From positions 19,860,001 through 19,924,000 of the forward strand of contig AP031357.1 in the NCBI GenBank assembly GCA_037833965.1: 64,000 nt of DNA, in the 5' to 3' direction. The translations under genes were made by a program, and so were the position numbers. The notes beneath the pieces are model-generated. The model saw only the letters and a program-made list of their open reading frames with translations, ran no database searches and was not told where the DNA came from. Source of the stretch: Marchantia polymorpha subsp. ruderalis. Its lineage: Eukaryota; Streptophyta; Marchantiopsida; Marchantiales; Marchantiaceae. Of the stretch, positions 1 to 12,345 are shown in pieces. Position 1 is the stretch's first letter; each line of letters starts with the position of its first letter.

Positions 1-2579
1 CCAAACACTAACCCTTGTGTGTGGCTAAGATTGTAGTCTTCCTTCTCTCTAACTCGCTGTGAAAACGGACATGCTCCACCGGAGCATTTTCTTATATATT
101 CTGTCATGAAAGTTCATTCTCTTTTTCTCGTAGAAAGACAGCGGCACGACTAATATGGAACTCCTGTTCCATCCGTTTTGCTCAATTCGAGAGGCTTCTC
201 TCCGTCACTCACTAGTGCTCAGGTTTGAGCTATTAATTTCTGGGCAGGTAGATTGTTGAGAAATTTAACATTGTTGCGATCAGTTTATTCTTCATCTCCT
301 ATGTGGTCTTCGTCAACTTGGCTCTCGAAGATGCCAGTCGTGGTTTTGTTGTTTCCAAGCAGAAAATAAAGTTTTGCTATCTACCTCCGATGGGTGGCAT
401 CGATCATTTTCGTGCTTCAAAGCACCCTGTTCTTTTTCGTTTCGGGTCTCAGGCTGGAGGTGGATGCAGGAATATCATAACATGTACCTAGATTCTTAAA
501 TAATGAATGTAACGCAAGAACGGACAAGCACACCCAAGACATTCCACTTCCTGCACTTGTACTTAACTTATCCATCGGTGCGTGTTGTCTCCTTATTCCT
601 CTGGGCTCCTCCTACTGTCAGTAGGTGAGACAGGATACGTACGTATGAAAGGGCAATGTGCGGGTCCTACTCGTTTTTTGTCGGAGTTTGAATCTGCCCG
701 TAAGCCCGTACCTATTTGGTTTACAGGTCCCACTTCCTGTGGAAATGGGCGGACGAGCATCTCTTTTAGACACTGCCAAAGGTGTAGGTGCTGTTGTACG
801 AAAGGCCTCGATAGAAGGGCGGAAGCTTTCTGAAGGTTTCATCAAATTACCATCACTAACAGCGTGAGCTTTCCTACCCCCGAAAATGTTCATTGTTGGT
901 AACTTCCCGGTAAGACGGTGCATAAGGTTTCCTTCTCTTCAGCGGATAGTGTTAAGATTGAGACATTGCATGAACTCGCTATGGCACCTACTCTCCAGTA
1001 AGATAGGGTGAGGGTACATGTTCGTCGACAGTAAAAAAAAACTCCATGAGATACTGTAGCTACAAAGTTTTGAACTTGATATAAATCGATGAAGAACTCC
1101 CAAATATATATATGGTTTTTAAGGCTCGTGGTGCTTATTGTTAATCAACTCACAGAGCAAAGCCATCAAGGATCAGCTACTATACTTTGTGTCCCACAAA
1201 GTATAGTGTGGCCTCATGATGACCATCTTATAGTCGAGGATTGCGCACCTTTTTTTCAGTTCCTAATGAGGATTGAGTGACTAGACCAATGCAAAGTCAT
1301 CATATGTATCATTGCAGGATCAACTCGGTTCCTATACCTGTGAACAATGATAAAGGCGATGAGGTGAAGTGGAGGCGTGTGGAGCCCCCAAAACAGCCGA
1401 GACAGCCTTATGTCTCTTACAGAGAACGAGTGAAAACATCTCACCGAACTGCAGATATTGAGGCCGTAAAGAGCCTGATTTTGCCCTAAGTGGACACTGA
1501 CCACTTCTTTTATCTTGCGTTGGTTCTTACATCACCTCTTCGCCGACTCGAGTCGACTGAAGAATTGATCGGTTGGAGGTGCTTAGCTGCGGATTTGTGT
1601 TGACAATGATAATGTTGCACCATTAACAATGTCTTACCACTGAATTCAATCACTTGATCATACTTGAAAAGGTAAGGGCTCAGCTTCTCACTATGTAGTT
1701 ACTGAACTTGGCATCTTTAGTGCTTCAGTGGTGTCCTAAGGAGTCGACAAACCTAGCACTTGGTCTTATATCCTTGCTTGATTGCAAAGGATATCCGATT
1801 CACTTGAAGATGCTGCGTACAGACTGTATCGAAGGGTGAGCCAATACGTGAACTCAGACGCGATGAAAATCACTTCTACATTTGTTCTGAACGGCAATTG
1901 TTTAACAAAATCAGCTGTCCGGAGGAAGAAACTGGACGCAATCTTTATGCCGTAAGGATGCGGAACTCCCTGTATCACATATTCACTAAGAAATGAAACT
2001 TTTGCACTGATGACTCTCTTTGTCAATACACGTGTCAACCTTTCTTCGTGTAGACCGCTCCATTAGTCTGTGGGCTTCGTGAAACGTGCCTGTAGCTAGT
2101 TGCCACGATTGTTGTGTAGGAGATCTATGTCTTCGCTGAGCAACATGATGTCTCAGGAAGTTGGACCTTGGCATTCTCTCGATGTCGATATGAAATAAAG
2201 ATATGAAGACTGGCACCGATTTGTTTTCGGGGTGATCCTAGACTGTAGTGATTAGCTCGTGAAGTCGCTTTCTTTCCGGCCACGTTTGGAAAGAAGTTCC
2301 ATGTACCGGAAGGTGATCAGTGCTAATGATTGTTACATCGAGAGCAATCACGTGTGTGATTCCTTTCGTCCTTCCGGGTAAGATAGATTGGGGTCCCATC
2401 TTCCAAATCGAAGAATAATTACATACGCCTTGCATGCTTGTTGACATCTTGCATGCTTGTTGTCATCCGGGTAAGGAAGCTGGTCGAAGATCGTAGTCGG
2501 CAATCAAGAGCAGCAACCTGAACCCTAAACTTCACCAACCCAACTATGTAAACTTCTGTTAAGGATTTCATCCAACAAC
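1..2579. other. Gene-free stretch, nothing recognised
   Basis: Only short open frames (under about 100 codons) occur on both strands, with no family motif and no exon series that I could join. A perfect 12-bp inverted repeat with a 3-nt loop lies at 1180-1206. I see no RNA gene or mobile-element end. Confidence 0.6.
1180..1206. repeat. Perfect short hairpin
   Basis: CTATACTTTGTG (1180-1191) and its exact reverse complement (1195-1206) are separated by TCC. No gene is adjacent, so a terminator or RNA role is not supported. Confidence 0.7.
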
Positions 2580-3072
2580 CTGAAGATATCGAGGTGAAGA
2601 TTTTGCCACCATCTTTCAGACTAATCTTCCTCTCGTTTTGGGGACGTAATGACACAGATCGATGTCATTGATTTTGCATTTCAGCAAAGTCAATGACAGA
2701 TCTTTGTGACTACATCCTTGGGCTCCTTGGGCGTATTGGAACACTGGTAGAACCTGAAGATGTTGCCACCATCGTTGAGTCAAATCTTTCTCTCGTTTTT
2801 GACGTAATCACACAGATCTATGCCATTGATTTTACATTTCAGTAAAATCAAGGGCAGATCTTTGTGACTACATCCTTGAGCGTATTGGAACACTGGTAGA
2901 ACCTGCAGATGTTGCCACCATCTTTGAGCCAAATCTCTCTCTCGTTTTGGGGACGTAATCACAGAGATCGATGCCATTGACTTTACATTTCAGTAAAGTC
3001 AAGGGCAGATCTTTGTGACTACATCCTTGGGCTCCTTGGGCGTACAATTCGGAACACCGGTAGAACCTAAAA
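2580..3072. repeat. Tandem repeat, about 3 copies of 149-160 bp
   Basis: Three successive units share TTGCCACCATC, a TCTCGTTTT segment, GACGTAATCACA, a CATTTCAG segment and GATCTTTGTGACTACATCC in the same order. The TTGCCACC landmark recurs near 2603, 2763 and 2912. The period is 160 then 149 bp; the difference is about 11 bp missing from the middle unit around GGCTCCTTGG. On the minus strand all units translate to similar peptides around KDLPL.LLKCK.NGIDLCDY, but stops and frame changes interrupt them. Units are about 85-90% alike by eye. This is a local array, possibly from an old duplicated exon; no family is recognised. Confidence 0.85.
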
Positions 3073-3280
3073 TTCATCTTCCTGTACAAAGCTGTCAGTC
3101 GATCCCATCACTTGGGCTGTGCCACTGCGTACCGAGTCTTACTTGACTTCTCCATCCCAGCTCTGCGTCGGAATCAACGTAGATCAAGGTGCTCGCTCAA
3201 AGCAAAACCTCACAGCGAGTTGGTTGCAGTACCTTGATCTGATCTGCTCACAACATAACCTACATCCGAATCACTGTCCC

Positions 3281-3512
3281 GATCAGATCGATCTCTCATC
3301 CTTACACGGAGACTGCCAATTCTATCTCATCTCCTAAAATCTGCGCATCCAGCAGCATTAATCAGCAGTGTGTTCGACGAAAGACAGCTCCTGATCAGAT
3401 CGATCTCTCATCCTTACCCCAAAACTGTCAATTCTATCTCGTCTCCCGATACCGGTGCGCATCCGGCAGCATACTTCAGCATTTGGTCGACGAAAGACGG
3501 CTCGCTCCTGAC
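3281..3512. repeat. Tandem duplication, 2 copies of about 112-120 bp
   Basis: GATCAGATCGATCTCTCATC begins at 3281 and again at 3393. Both copies continue with a CAATTCTATCTC segment, a GCGCATCC.GCAGCAT segment and TCGACGAAAGAC.GCTC in the same order. The copies differ by scattered substitutions and small indels. No reading frame is conserved across both. Confidence 0.85.
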
Positions 3513-4500
3513 TGCCACCTACACTACGCCTTTATAGCTCGTCGAGAGCCAGAGATTCTGAGCTTTCAATAATTGTCCAGCTGTTCTGACACTCCCGGAG
3601 CCCATTCTGACCTCTGACCCTGACAGAAAGGATAGAGCTTCATGACGTCGGCGTCGTCAGAGGACGAGACTGGCGGATGACCGTCGGTCACGGTCGAAGA
3701 ACTTGAGACGGATCGGTCCAAGGGACCAATCTGGGTCCATCCGGAACATGCCTGCTAAGATTCCAATTATTCAGTTGACTATTGGCCTCAATCGTGTCTC
3801 CACTTTCGGTTGCTATAGTCGGCGAAACCACTGCACGATCTTCATCTTTGAGGTTGTTCTCTTCAAGTATTGTATATGGTGGGACAATAATATTGATCAG
3901 AGAATGAGCATACATTAGAGCCTTGCCATGCATCACGTAATCATATCACCGTAATGACAGAAGAACTGGAAAGGAAAAACTTGTGTACCAGATCAGAGTT
4001 CATAGGGGTTTTGTCATGCATGTGCATACATCGCAGTCCGTCTGGATGTTCAGCACGAGACAAGCAAAGAAGGCATTGCCTCACCTTCCCTATTGGTTTT
4101 CTCCATGTCTCATGTCATCATGTTCATGTTCATCTTGTGAGTATTGCAAACTTTCCTCCCAATTTACTTAATTCCTCTAAATTCCTTCAACCATTATTCT
4201 AAAAAAAGTAGTATGCATGTGTGACGTCTTCTTCTTTTATCATTTGGCCCACCAATTTTGAGAAGGTATTTCTTGTTGCGTTGAGTACTAAGGTTGGCGA
4301 TTTCTTTAGGCATGGCCACCTTCTAGTTAACCGGTTCAGTGAACTCTTAACCTATAGGTCCATTCAAAACTTTTGAAAAAACAGTGATGCAGGCCAAATT
4401 TTATCAATTTTGAGTAGCTTGCTCTCGAAATCAGCCTTTTCCGTTTGTCAATTTCATCATCATCTCGATGTTTTTGTACATTTTGATCAATTTGGACGAA
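3513..4500. other. Gene-free stretch, nothing recognised
   Basis: The open frames are short and overlapping, without recognisable motifs or plausible splice chains. Confidence 0.5.
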
Positions 4501-5970
4501 CAAAGCCAACAACTCTCCGTAAACGCTGATTCAGATGCCACAAAAGAACCTTGAATCCTCTACGTGTCCTTGTGTAATGTTGGAAAGCATTTGTAGTGAT
4601 GTTTCCATCATAACAGTACGTCGGACACATGAGGATCTGCTTTCATCGTGAGCATGAAGAAGTCGTTGACCTCGTCAGTGTATACAATGTTAACAAGCAA
4701 TGTCTGCCTCTCCAGCAAATAGATCAAATACATCGGAAGTTGGAGGTGTTAGTTTCTTCAAACACAAGCCATAATCCACCGTCAAAATGAATCGGATCAG
4801 GTCTTTGAATTCCATCATTTTAGAGTACGCATTGCTGGATCGAGTATCAAGAAACAAAGCAATTTTTTGGCTTGACCATTCAGATTGACACTTTATTTCA
4901 ACAACTTGAGTTCCATGGCAACAACATCTTTTTTGACGATCGGAGTGGTGAATCAAGTATTTAATTGTCAAGAACGGTTGTTTTTCAACTTAGTAAGGAG
5001 ATGCTTGTAGATCAGGGTTGGAGAGAGAGTGAAACGTAGCCACGTCCACTGGCGACAGTGCAATAATTCTCAGATTGCAAAATGTATTTGCATGATTTGA
5101 GAACATGCCGGTCACATGAAGCCATATTGGCCAATCTATCACACAATTTTTCAAAATTACAGAGTGCTAAAAATACATCACAATACTTAAAGAACTGGTT
5201 CATCATGGTGAACATAGAATCCAATGCTTCTTCACATCCAGACCTAGAATTTCAACACGGTACTTAAAAACGTCTAGCACAACAGCCGCTTTTAAAAACT
5301 TGACACGAATAACAACGGATTTACAAGAAGCCTTGAGGATTTGACGGAGCATGGTGGTGTCTCCGGTAACGACATGGATACATTAGTCTCGGATGACAAA
5401 ATGGGATACTTGATAACCATTTCTCATGAGATTGGTTAAACTTGATCGAACAGTGACTTAGCAAAAATTTTCCTATGTCCTATTATTTCGGATAAGAATG
5501 AAAATGTTCTTGACCGAAGAACCAGTTTTATCTTCATAAACAAATGCATCTACCCTACTTTTCGTAAAAAGTTTATGAGGTTTCACGAGATTGACATCCA
5601 TGAACACATAACAGATACTAGGGAATAAAAGAAAACACAATATATCTTGTTTTGCATCTAATCTCCAAAATTGCTCTTCTAGATAATAACATATTATCAC
5701 AATCTGCATCGTTCTCCAAGTTGGTGCATTTATTTTCTATGCTTCTTGTGAAGATAGTGACGATCTTTTAGAAAAATACAAATAAAATAGAAAAATATAC
5801 TCTTGGATCTCTTGTAAACTAGGTACCAGAATTTCCTAGCGTATTTTTCAACTTATCTTACAAGTGTCTCAAAATCTCCAAAGTTTTGTAGAAGAAAGTT
5901 TAGATATCCAAATCATTTCAAGGTTCTATCTTTGCCGCCAACATTGGAACATTTTTTTATGACGCTTGTA
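4500..5970 (-). pseudogene. Eroded coding-looking block, family unknown
   Basis: Minus-strand open stretches at 5709-5473, 5224-5012 and 4971-4690 lie in order within 1.3 kb. Their composition is protein-like (for example DVFDLFAGEADIAC and VDAFVYEDKTGSSVKNIF), but stops and shifts separate them and no GT-AG chain joins them cleanly. I do not recognise the family; a decayed transposase or a decayed host gene are both possible. Weak call, recorded so that the stretch is not read as empty. Confidence 0.25.
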
Positions 5971-5989
5971 TCCCACCTCGCCTACTCCT

Positions 5990-8383
5990 TAGTTGATCAT
6001 CCAAGCGCAATCAACTGGTATTAACATCCGCAAAATGCTTGGATACTTGAAACATCAGGGTGTCAATTCCACTCTTGTACTCCCACTAGCAATAAAGAGA
6101 TTTTATCATATTGAAGCCGGAGTAACGAAGACTTACTTCTCGTCTTCTGCAAACAAATGGTGTGATCAAGATAATAATGTAATTATTATCCTCATCCTCA
6201 TCTCACACATGTGATTTCATAAATACTCATCATTAATTGTATGGAATTTTTTCTTTTTGAAAAAAAAACCAAACATAAAATTTTTCTTATTCACAACTCT
6301 TAGCTACAAGATAATATTGAATTTCAAATGTTCTATTTACATTTTATTTAGTCAAAAGAAGTTCAAAAATAATTATTTATTGATTGTTTTTGAAGAAAAC
6401 AACAGATGTATAGAAGTAAATAAACTTCATTTTTGCAGAAAAATTTATCTAATATAAAATATCACTGTCTTTAAATTTTTAATTTTTAATACTTATAACC
6501 TATAGCTTTAAAATTTTGCATTGAGATATTGTTGGGAAAAAATCAGAAGAAAAAATGGTAAACAACAATGAAAAATAGGATAGAAAGAACTACTGCTCTT
6601 GTAATCAATAAATTTATATTGTAGTGCAGTTTAGAATATGGATGAAAATAACCATACAACAAGATGAAAAGAATGATATGTTGTAATAGATAAGAAAATT
6701 CATGTTAACAGTTTTATATTATTTCAAAGTTAGAAAAATAGTAATATGTTACTCCATACTTAAAATAACCTTGACTACTACTACTTCATTTTTTGATTAC
6801 TTGAAGTTCAAAGATTCATCATATACACTAAAACTTCAAATATGCACACTTTAAATAACTACACATGTTGAACAAATAATGCATTGTTACTAATAATTTT
6901 TAATTCTAGATCTCATAATCAATTATTTGTTGTGAAAATTAAAATTGTGAAGATAAATATTGTAATTCTTTTTTGGTTACAAGCTTTATTCAAAATATAT
7001 ATGTTGTTGCCATATAAACATTGATTCAACATATTTTATATCAATCTACCATCTTCTACTTTCGAAATTTTTTTAATTTATGAACATGTTACTAAAAAAC
7101 AACATGTCGCCAATGAAAATGCTTGTTATATGAAGATTAAATTTGTCAATTAAAAGCTACATGTTATTTTCTGTAACATATTTATACAAGTATTGAGTGA
7201 ATGTATTTGTTATATGAAGATTGATTCTGTTAACTGAAAGTTAGTAATAACATATTAACAATGTGAGTAATTATTAGACATATGATAATATTATATTCCG
7301 TTATGAATAAAAGATGGAATAGATGATTTATATATATATATATATATATATCTCTCTTTCTTTATATAATGTTTCATCTTTGAATAATTTTTTTTTAATC
7401 TTTAGTGTTGCAATATATTGTGTTGTTAGTTAGATAAATGATGACTTTAATATAATGTTGAATTCAATATAAATATAAAACAAAATCAATTTTATTATAA
7501 ATATATAAGAAATCATAAAATTTTTAACCTAATAATTGTTACAATTTAAATAAATAAATAAATATTTATCTTTGAAAATTTTCTGCTAATTTATACATAA
7601 GAGTGATGAAAATCATTCTAGATTTTTGAATATATCAAGAGTTTTTTTAATCTTGGAGTGAGCTATTATATTCTTCTCTAGTGTTACATTATTTTATATG
7701 AAGTAAAAATTTCTTATATTGAAACAAGATTAAAAATATACAATAAAAAAATATCCTATATTAATTTGACAAATTTTTTTTCAATATTTACAACTAGATC
7801 ATTGAAACCCTTTTTTAACCAAAATCGTATAGATTTGAAAAAAATTATGATTTTACATAAACTCACGTCAAATTATGAATATTTTATTATAAAAATATGC
7901 AATTAACTACATATATTTTTATGAGTAGAAATATTTATGATAATAGATTTTTTGAATTTTGCTTTGCATGCATTTTTTATTAAAATTGCAATTTCAATCC
8001 ACAAAATTGATAGTAGATTTAGGAATCATGAAAAAAACTTCAAAGTTGGAAAATAGAGAATATTTCTACGGTGAATACTAGATCACAGACATATATATTT
8101 GAAAATTTTGAAACATATTCTGCATTTGGTATTTTAAATAATGACAAAAGATACACAATATGTTTATCACTAGCTACTTTTAACAATAATTAATAAAATA
8201 TCCGTCTCTGTTGTTTGTGATAGATATGTACGTGTATTGTGAAGAAATTGTTTTAACTCCCAATACTGACATTCTAACATTAATTGTAGAATTGGTAGCT
8301 ACTTTTGCAAAAGCACCACAATAATTCTATTCAAGAGGGCTTGTAATCGATAGAAACAATTGGATGGCTAATATTTCTCTATA
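5990..8383. other. AT-rich gene-free stretch
   Basis: Very AT-rich DNA with poly-A/T runs, an (AT)n microsatellite at about 7329-7351 and no open frame that looks coding. An isolated ACTCCCAATACTGACAT sequence at about 8257 resembles the end of the pogo-like element that follows. Confidence 0.7.
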
Positions 8384-9109
8384 CAGAGTTAAACCTCCCA
8401 ATAGTGACATATTTTGTTACCGGGTTTTCCGTCACTATTGTGAAGTGTCACTCACACGAATAAAGTGTGTATAAATTTCTAATAATAACATACATTGGTG
8501 TTAGAATTGGATGTCACTATTGGGAGGCGCTTAATTTTAATATAACCTCCTATAAGTAACATACATTTGTGTTGGGGTTAGATGTCATTATTGGGAGGTG
8601 TCAATTATAATGAAAAACCTCATAGGTTTCTTATGGCGCATTACATTAGTTCGAGTACATTCTATAAATTTGATGTTTGGTTTCAAAATATAATTCATTT
8701 TGCACATTTGTATTATTCACGACGATGATTACGTTTGAATTCAAATTAATACACAAAAATTTGAATGAAACAATTGATGATAATATGTGTAGCAAATTAC
8801 TTTATTGATGACCACAAAGATTGAACGGTTGAGATATATCTTTAAAGTAATTTAACCATAATGTTTTAATCTCTTAGTTATGTATTGTGATTATGATAAT
8901 AATTTTTATTCTAAGAATACACTTGAAATTTCAATATGGATAATATCATATCATTATTGAGAATAGTGACATATTGAGCAGATTTACAAGTTAATTTGTA
9001 ACTTGTAAATCTAAAACTGCATCTTTCTAACTTAACGGTTCTGGATTCTCACGTCATTAATGAGAGTACGTGACTCTAAGAGTTGAAATTATTGAGAGGT
9101 TTAACTCTG
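8384..9109. mobile_element. pogo-like (Emigrant/Lemi1-like) non-autonomous DNA transposon
   Basis: The left end CAGAGTTAAACCTCCCAATA (8384-8403) matches the reverse complement of the right end (9090-9109) at 19 of 20 positions. Both ends are flanked by TA (8382-8383, 9110-9111), the target duplication of Tc1/mariner elements. The CAG start and the AAACCTC core resemble the plant pogo families Emigrant and Lemi1 as I remember them. Inside, CCTCCCAATAGTGACAT (from 8395) and its exact reverse complement near 8511 form a second inverted pair, and a perfect 14-bp hairpin lies at 8980-9012. At 726 bp and without a transposase frame it is non-autonomous. Confidence 0.8.
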
Positions 9110-10783
9110 TACATTTTACCAGAGTCGAGGTAATCCAAAAAAGAGCACTGCCATTCGGAACTGGTGATGTAAATCGGGTACCGACAGTTTATCTTTGTTC
9201 CTTGTAAAGGGAAACCTCCTGATTCCCGGAACCCGTTCTCCTCCACTAATCTGGGAAGGCCATCCAGGCCAGTCGATAGATCGCGGGAATAAAACTTCAC
9301 GTTACCCCCGGTCAACCCAAAAAGTGGGGCCCACGGAGGGGTAATCTTCGGCCCCTTTGTCACGCGGCATCGAAAGCCACGTCTGATAAGTCTGTGCTGT
9401 CAGGGACGCGATGACGAAGTCTGAGGTGGCATTGACCCCATGCGCAATGTTCGATTGGAGGTGCCACGCGGGGTCGAGAGCCGCTATTTTGCGCGAGCTG
9501 GTGACGGAAGCAGGTCGGTTGCGACTGCGTGGATCCGATGTGTTGCATCGAGAGTTCGTCGAGCGCTCGATGATTTCCTGAGAGGATAAGTCCTTGTCAT
9601 CGCTGCCGCCGTCTTCTCGATTCGTGTGATTATGCTCGAGAGCGCGCGATTGTTTGGCTTGGAGATTATGGACGTCGACAAATGTGCGGAAGCCGACGAT
9701 GGGATTGAGACCTAGCGTTCGAGCTTGTCCTCGTCTCCTCCTCCTCCCTCCTGCTGCGCGGTCTTCACGGGACCGGACTGCGATTCCCGCTTCGTAGCGG
9801 GTTCTTCTGTTCTCGTAGCCCAAGCCCAAGGTACGATTTCATGTCCTTCTGATCCCTCTGACCTTCTGACGTTCTGACCTCCTCTGGCGTGACCTCAAGT
9901 CAAACCATGCGGCTGACGTGTTCCAGCAGTTTGGCCTATCGGCAACTTGTGCAATTTTCACTGTCAGGCTCTTCTCCTCTGCAGTGCCTGCATCTGGAGC
10001 GAGCGTTCTTTCGTTTAGACTCGGGCGTTTTGGGATTCGTTGTTACGGTGCTTTGATTCGTAGTTGAGTGCAGAAGTGGGCATGTTTTCGCGGTCCCCCT
10101 GGTTTATATCTCCGGAGATGGTTCACAACGGAGGTTTTTCCATTGCTTGTACGATGATCTTTCTGAGTGTTGAATGTAGTCTAGTTTAAAGGCTTCTTCT
10201 GGATTGATGACAATGTGTCCCTACAAATCGCAGCGTCCTTGTCCTGCACATAGTTTAAGCGGCTGCGAATTCTAAGCGGAAGGGTAAAGTGCAACCGAGA
10301 ATAACATTTCGTCGATGATCGCGAACAATTGCTTGTCTGACGTCAGCTGTTTGATAATTGTCTAATTTTATTAATGATAATTAATAAAATTCGGAATTGA
10401 AGATTAATTCGAACTGGGTTTTACTTCGTCTTTCGAGTGTCATAGTGTGTCCTTTTTTTAAGTATTGCTCCTGTTTCGGACTTGAGTTGTCCACAAAGTG
10501 GACATTTTCTCGAATAAGAGAAGTAAAATTTTTTCAGATCCAGTATTGTCAAATTCCCAGGAAGCTACAACAATCCCTAGTCAACAATTCTTTGTTCTTA
10601 TCCTCCTCTATCATCTGAATAAACTCGGCTCGTATCCTCTCCGTCAGTCACTGAGTGTGGTTGCCAAGCTGGAAATTCGCTCATGCGATTTCTATGTTCA
10701 AATCTTGATTTTGGATTTGTGACGTTTTCTTAACTTGAATGGCAAGTAACAATCTTCTGCACACATTGTGGTGTATGCAGGCA
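9110..10783 (+). promoter_or_regulatory. Promoter and 5' leader region of the C2-domain gene
   Basis: Base composition shifts sharply to GC-rich at about 9110-9830, as in the other gene starts of this window. CCCAAG/GTACGA at 9830/9831 is a usable splice donor, and GTATGCAG at 10773-10780, four bases before the ATG, is a good acceptor. I therefore infer a leader exon ending at 9830 and a leader intron of about 950 bp. No TATA box is obvious. A 175-codon antisense frame crosses this region and is probably chance. Confidence 0.45.
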
Positions 10784-12345
10784 ATGCCGAAACAGAAGCC
10801 TGTTAAATACACCAGTTTTCCGCGAGGAGTCCTTCGGTTAGGTGTTGGTTGCGCTAGAGGAATCAGGGGAGACGAGCTTCTTGGACTAGGTATGAATTCG
10901 AATTCGTTCAAAGTGCGCCCCCTCCTCACGTTCTTATGTTCGTTCTCCATATATTCCTGTAAGATTTTTGCAATGACACATGTACAGCATGTGACGTCTG
11001 ATTGCGACTTTTTGTTTGCAGGACGTAGTGACCCCTATGCGAAAATAACATTTGGCTCACAGGAAAACCCTCTAGAATGTACTACTAAAACCGACAAAAG
11101 TAAGTTGAAATCTACAGCTAGAACGTGCTATTGGTGATATCTGTCATGCAGGGCAACTGACCACCGGAGGGTTCTCTAGAATGTCTAGTCGATTATCTCC
11201 TGAGATGGCCTGAAGCCCGTTCTCATGACAACTCACCCGTGCAGATGCGGGATCAAATCCTTACTGGGGGGAGTGGTTCACTATGCCAATCACAGTACCG
11301 AACGTTGTGGAGAATAACAATCTCGTTGTACAGATCTACAACGAAAATCACTTGAGGTCCGACAATCAGATTGGATATTCCCGGTAAGTAATGTCTGGAG
11401 GCACCACCAGTGTGATGGACGGTGAGGAAAACTGCATCTGATTACTGTTATGCTTAGTTCAACTTTATTGTAATTTTCTTGTAGTTCGAAACCATGATTC
11501 ATAAACATAAACTAGAATAATATTGAGATAGATCTCTGCATTTTGAGCGGGCATTGCTTACATTTCTGTCTCGAATGTGTACTTCTAAGTTTCCCTTCCG
11601 CTTACTTGAATATCTACCTCCACTTGTTCTTTTCTTCCGTAGTCCAGTTCAGTTAATTTGTTCTTTCCATTTGGTTGTCATTTCCATTACAGTTCGAGCT
11701 GTGTATTTGTGGTTTCTGTCCATCACAACTCGACACCTGCACTCACTGATTCCTCGACTTACTAACCTTAGCGCAACCTCTACATCGTTGAGTTTTCCGT
11801 CTTACTGATTGTCACGGTTCTGCTCTTGTTGCGTTTCTAGGTGAATTCACTAGGTCTCATACTGATACTAATTTTGTAGGTTTGGCTGCACAAATTATCG
11901 TGATAGATATTACCACGAAGCTCATTGTATTCCAGAAACTTCACTGCTCAAAATCTGTTCACGCTCGAGCCATTGAATCTGAGAATCCTGGGATGTATGG
12001 CCTGTGGGAACTTCAAATTCGTTGACCGTACTGAGCACAGATGTATGTTTTCGCAGTATCCACAACCTGGGAGAATTAGTAATGGGCTGTGAAAAGTATT
12101 CTACTGGGGAGGTGTGGCATATAGTCTACGATCCTGGCACACAGCTACCAAGAGGAGAGATTATGCTATCCTTCCGCTTCGAGCCAATGGGGGATGTAGA
12201 ATTTGAAAAGTGGGTCAATGATCAAGTTACAGCTCTTACATTTCAACAGCCACCGACCCAGGCAAGTGGATATAGTCACCATTTGGGAATGGCGCTCACA
12301 GCTTTGCGTTTGTCGCGTGCCGGTCGGCTTGGAGTGGGTGCTTAA
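10784..12345 (+). CDS. Small single-C2-domain protein
   Basis: Four exons with GT-AG borders and consistent phase: 10784-10889, 11022-11099, 11245-11383 and 12057-12345, giving 203 residues. The N-terminal C2 domain (about residues 14-125) is clear: G-V-L-R-L near 15, GDELLGLGRSDPY (29-41), AGSNPYWGEW (63-72), and NENHLRSDNQIG (94-105). This is the layout of small plant C2 proteins that bind membrane phospholipids, often in a Ca2+-dependent way. D30 and D39 of loop 1 are kept, but loop 3 has Asn at 94 and 96 where Asp is usual, with Asp at 101, so calcium affinity may be reduced. After the domain there is an Arg/Gly-rich tail and no membrane segment. The start is set by the acceptor at 10780 just before the ATG; an in-frame ATG at 10739 would fall in the intron. 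An AATAAA lies at 12624-12629 in the 3' region. The family is certain; the exact subfamily is not. Confidence 0.85.

Noticed and set aside
9302..9829. 175-codon minus-strand frame upstream of the C2 gene
   Set aside because: It spans GC-rich promoter DNA, is rich in Arg and Ser from base composition, has no motif, and overlaps the inferred leader exon of the C2 gene on the other strand.
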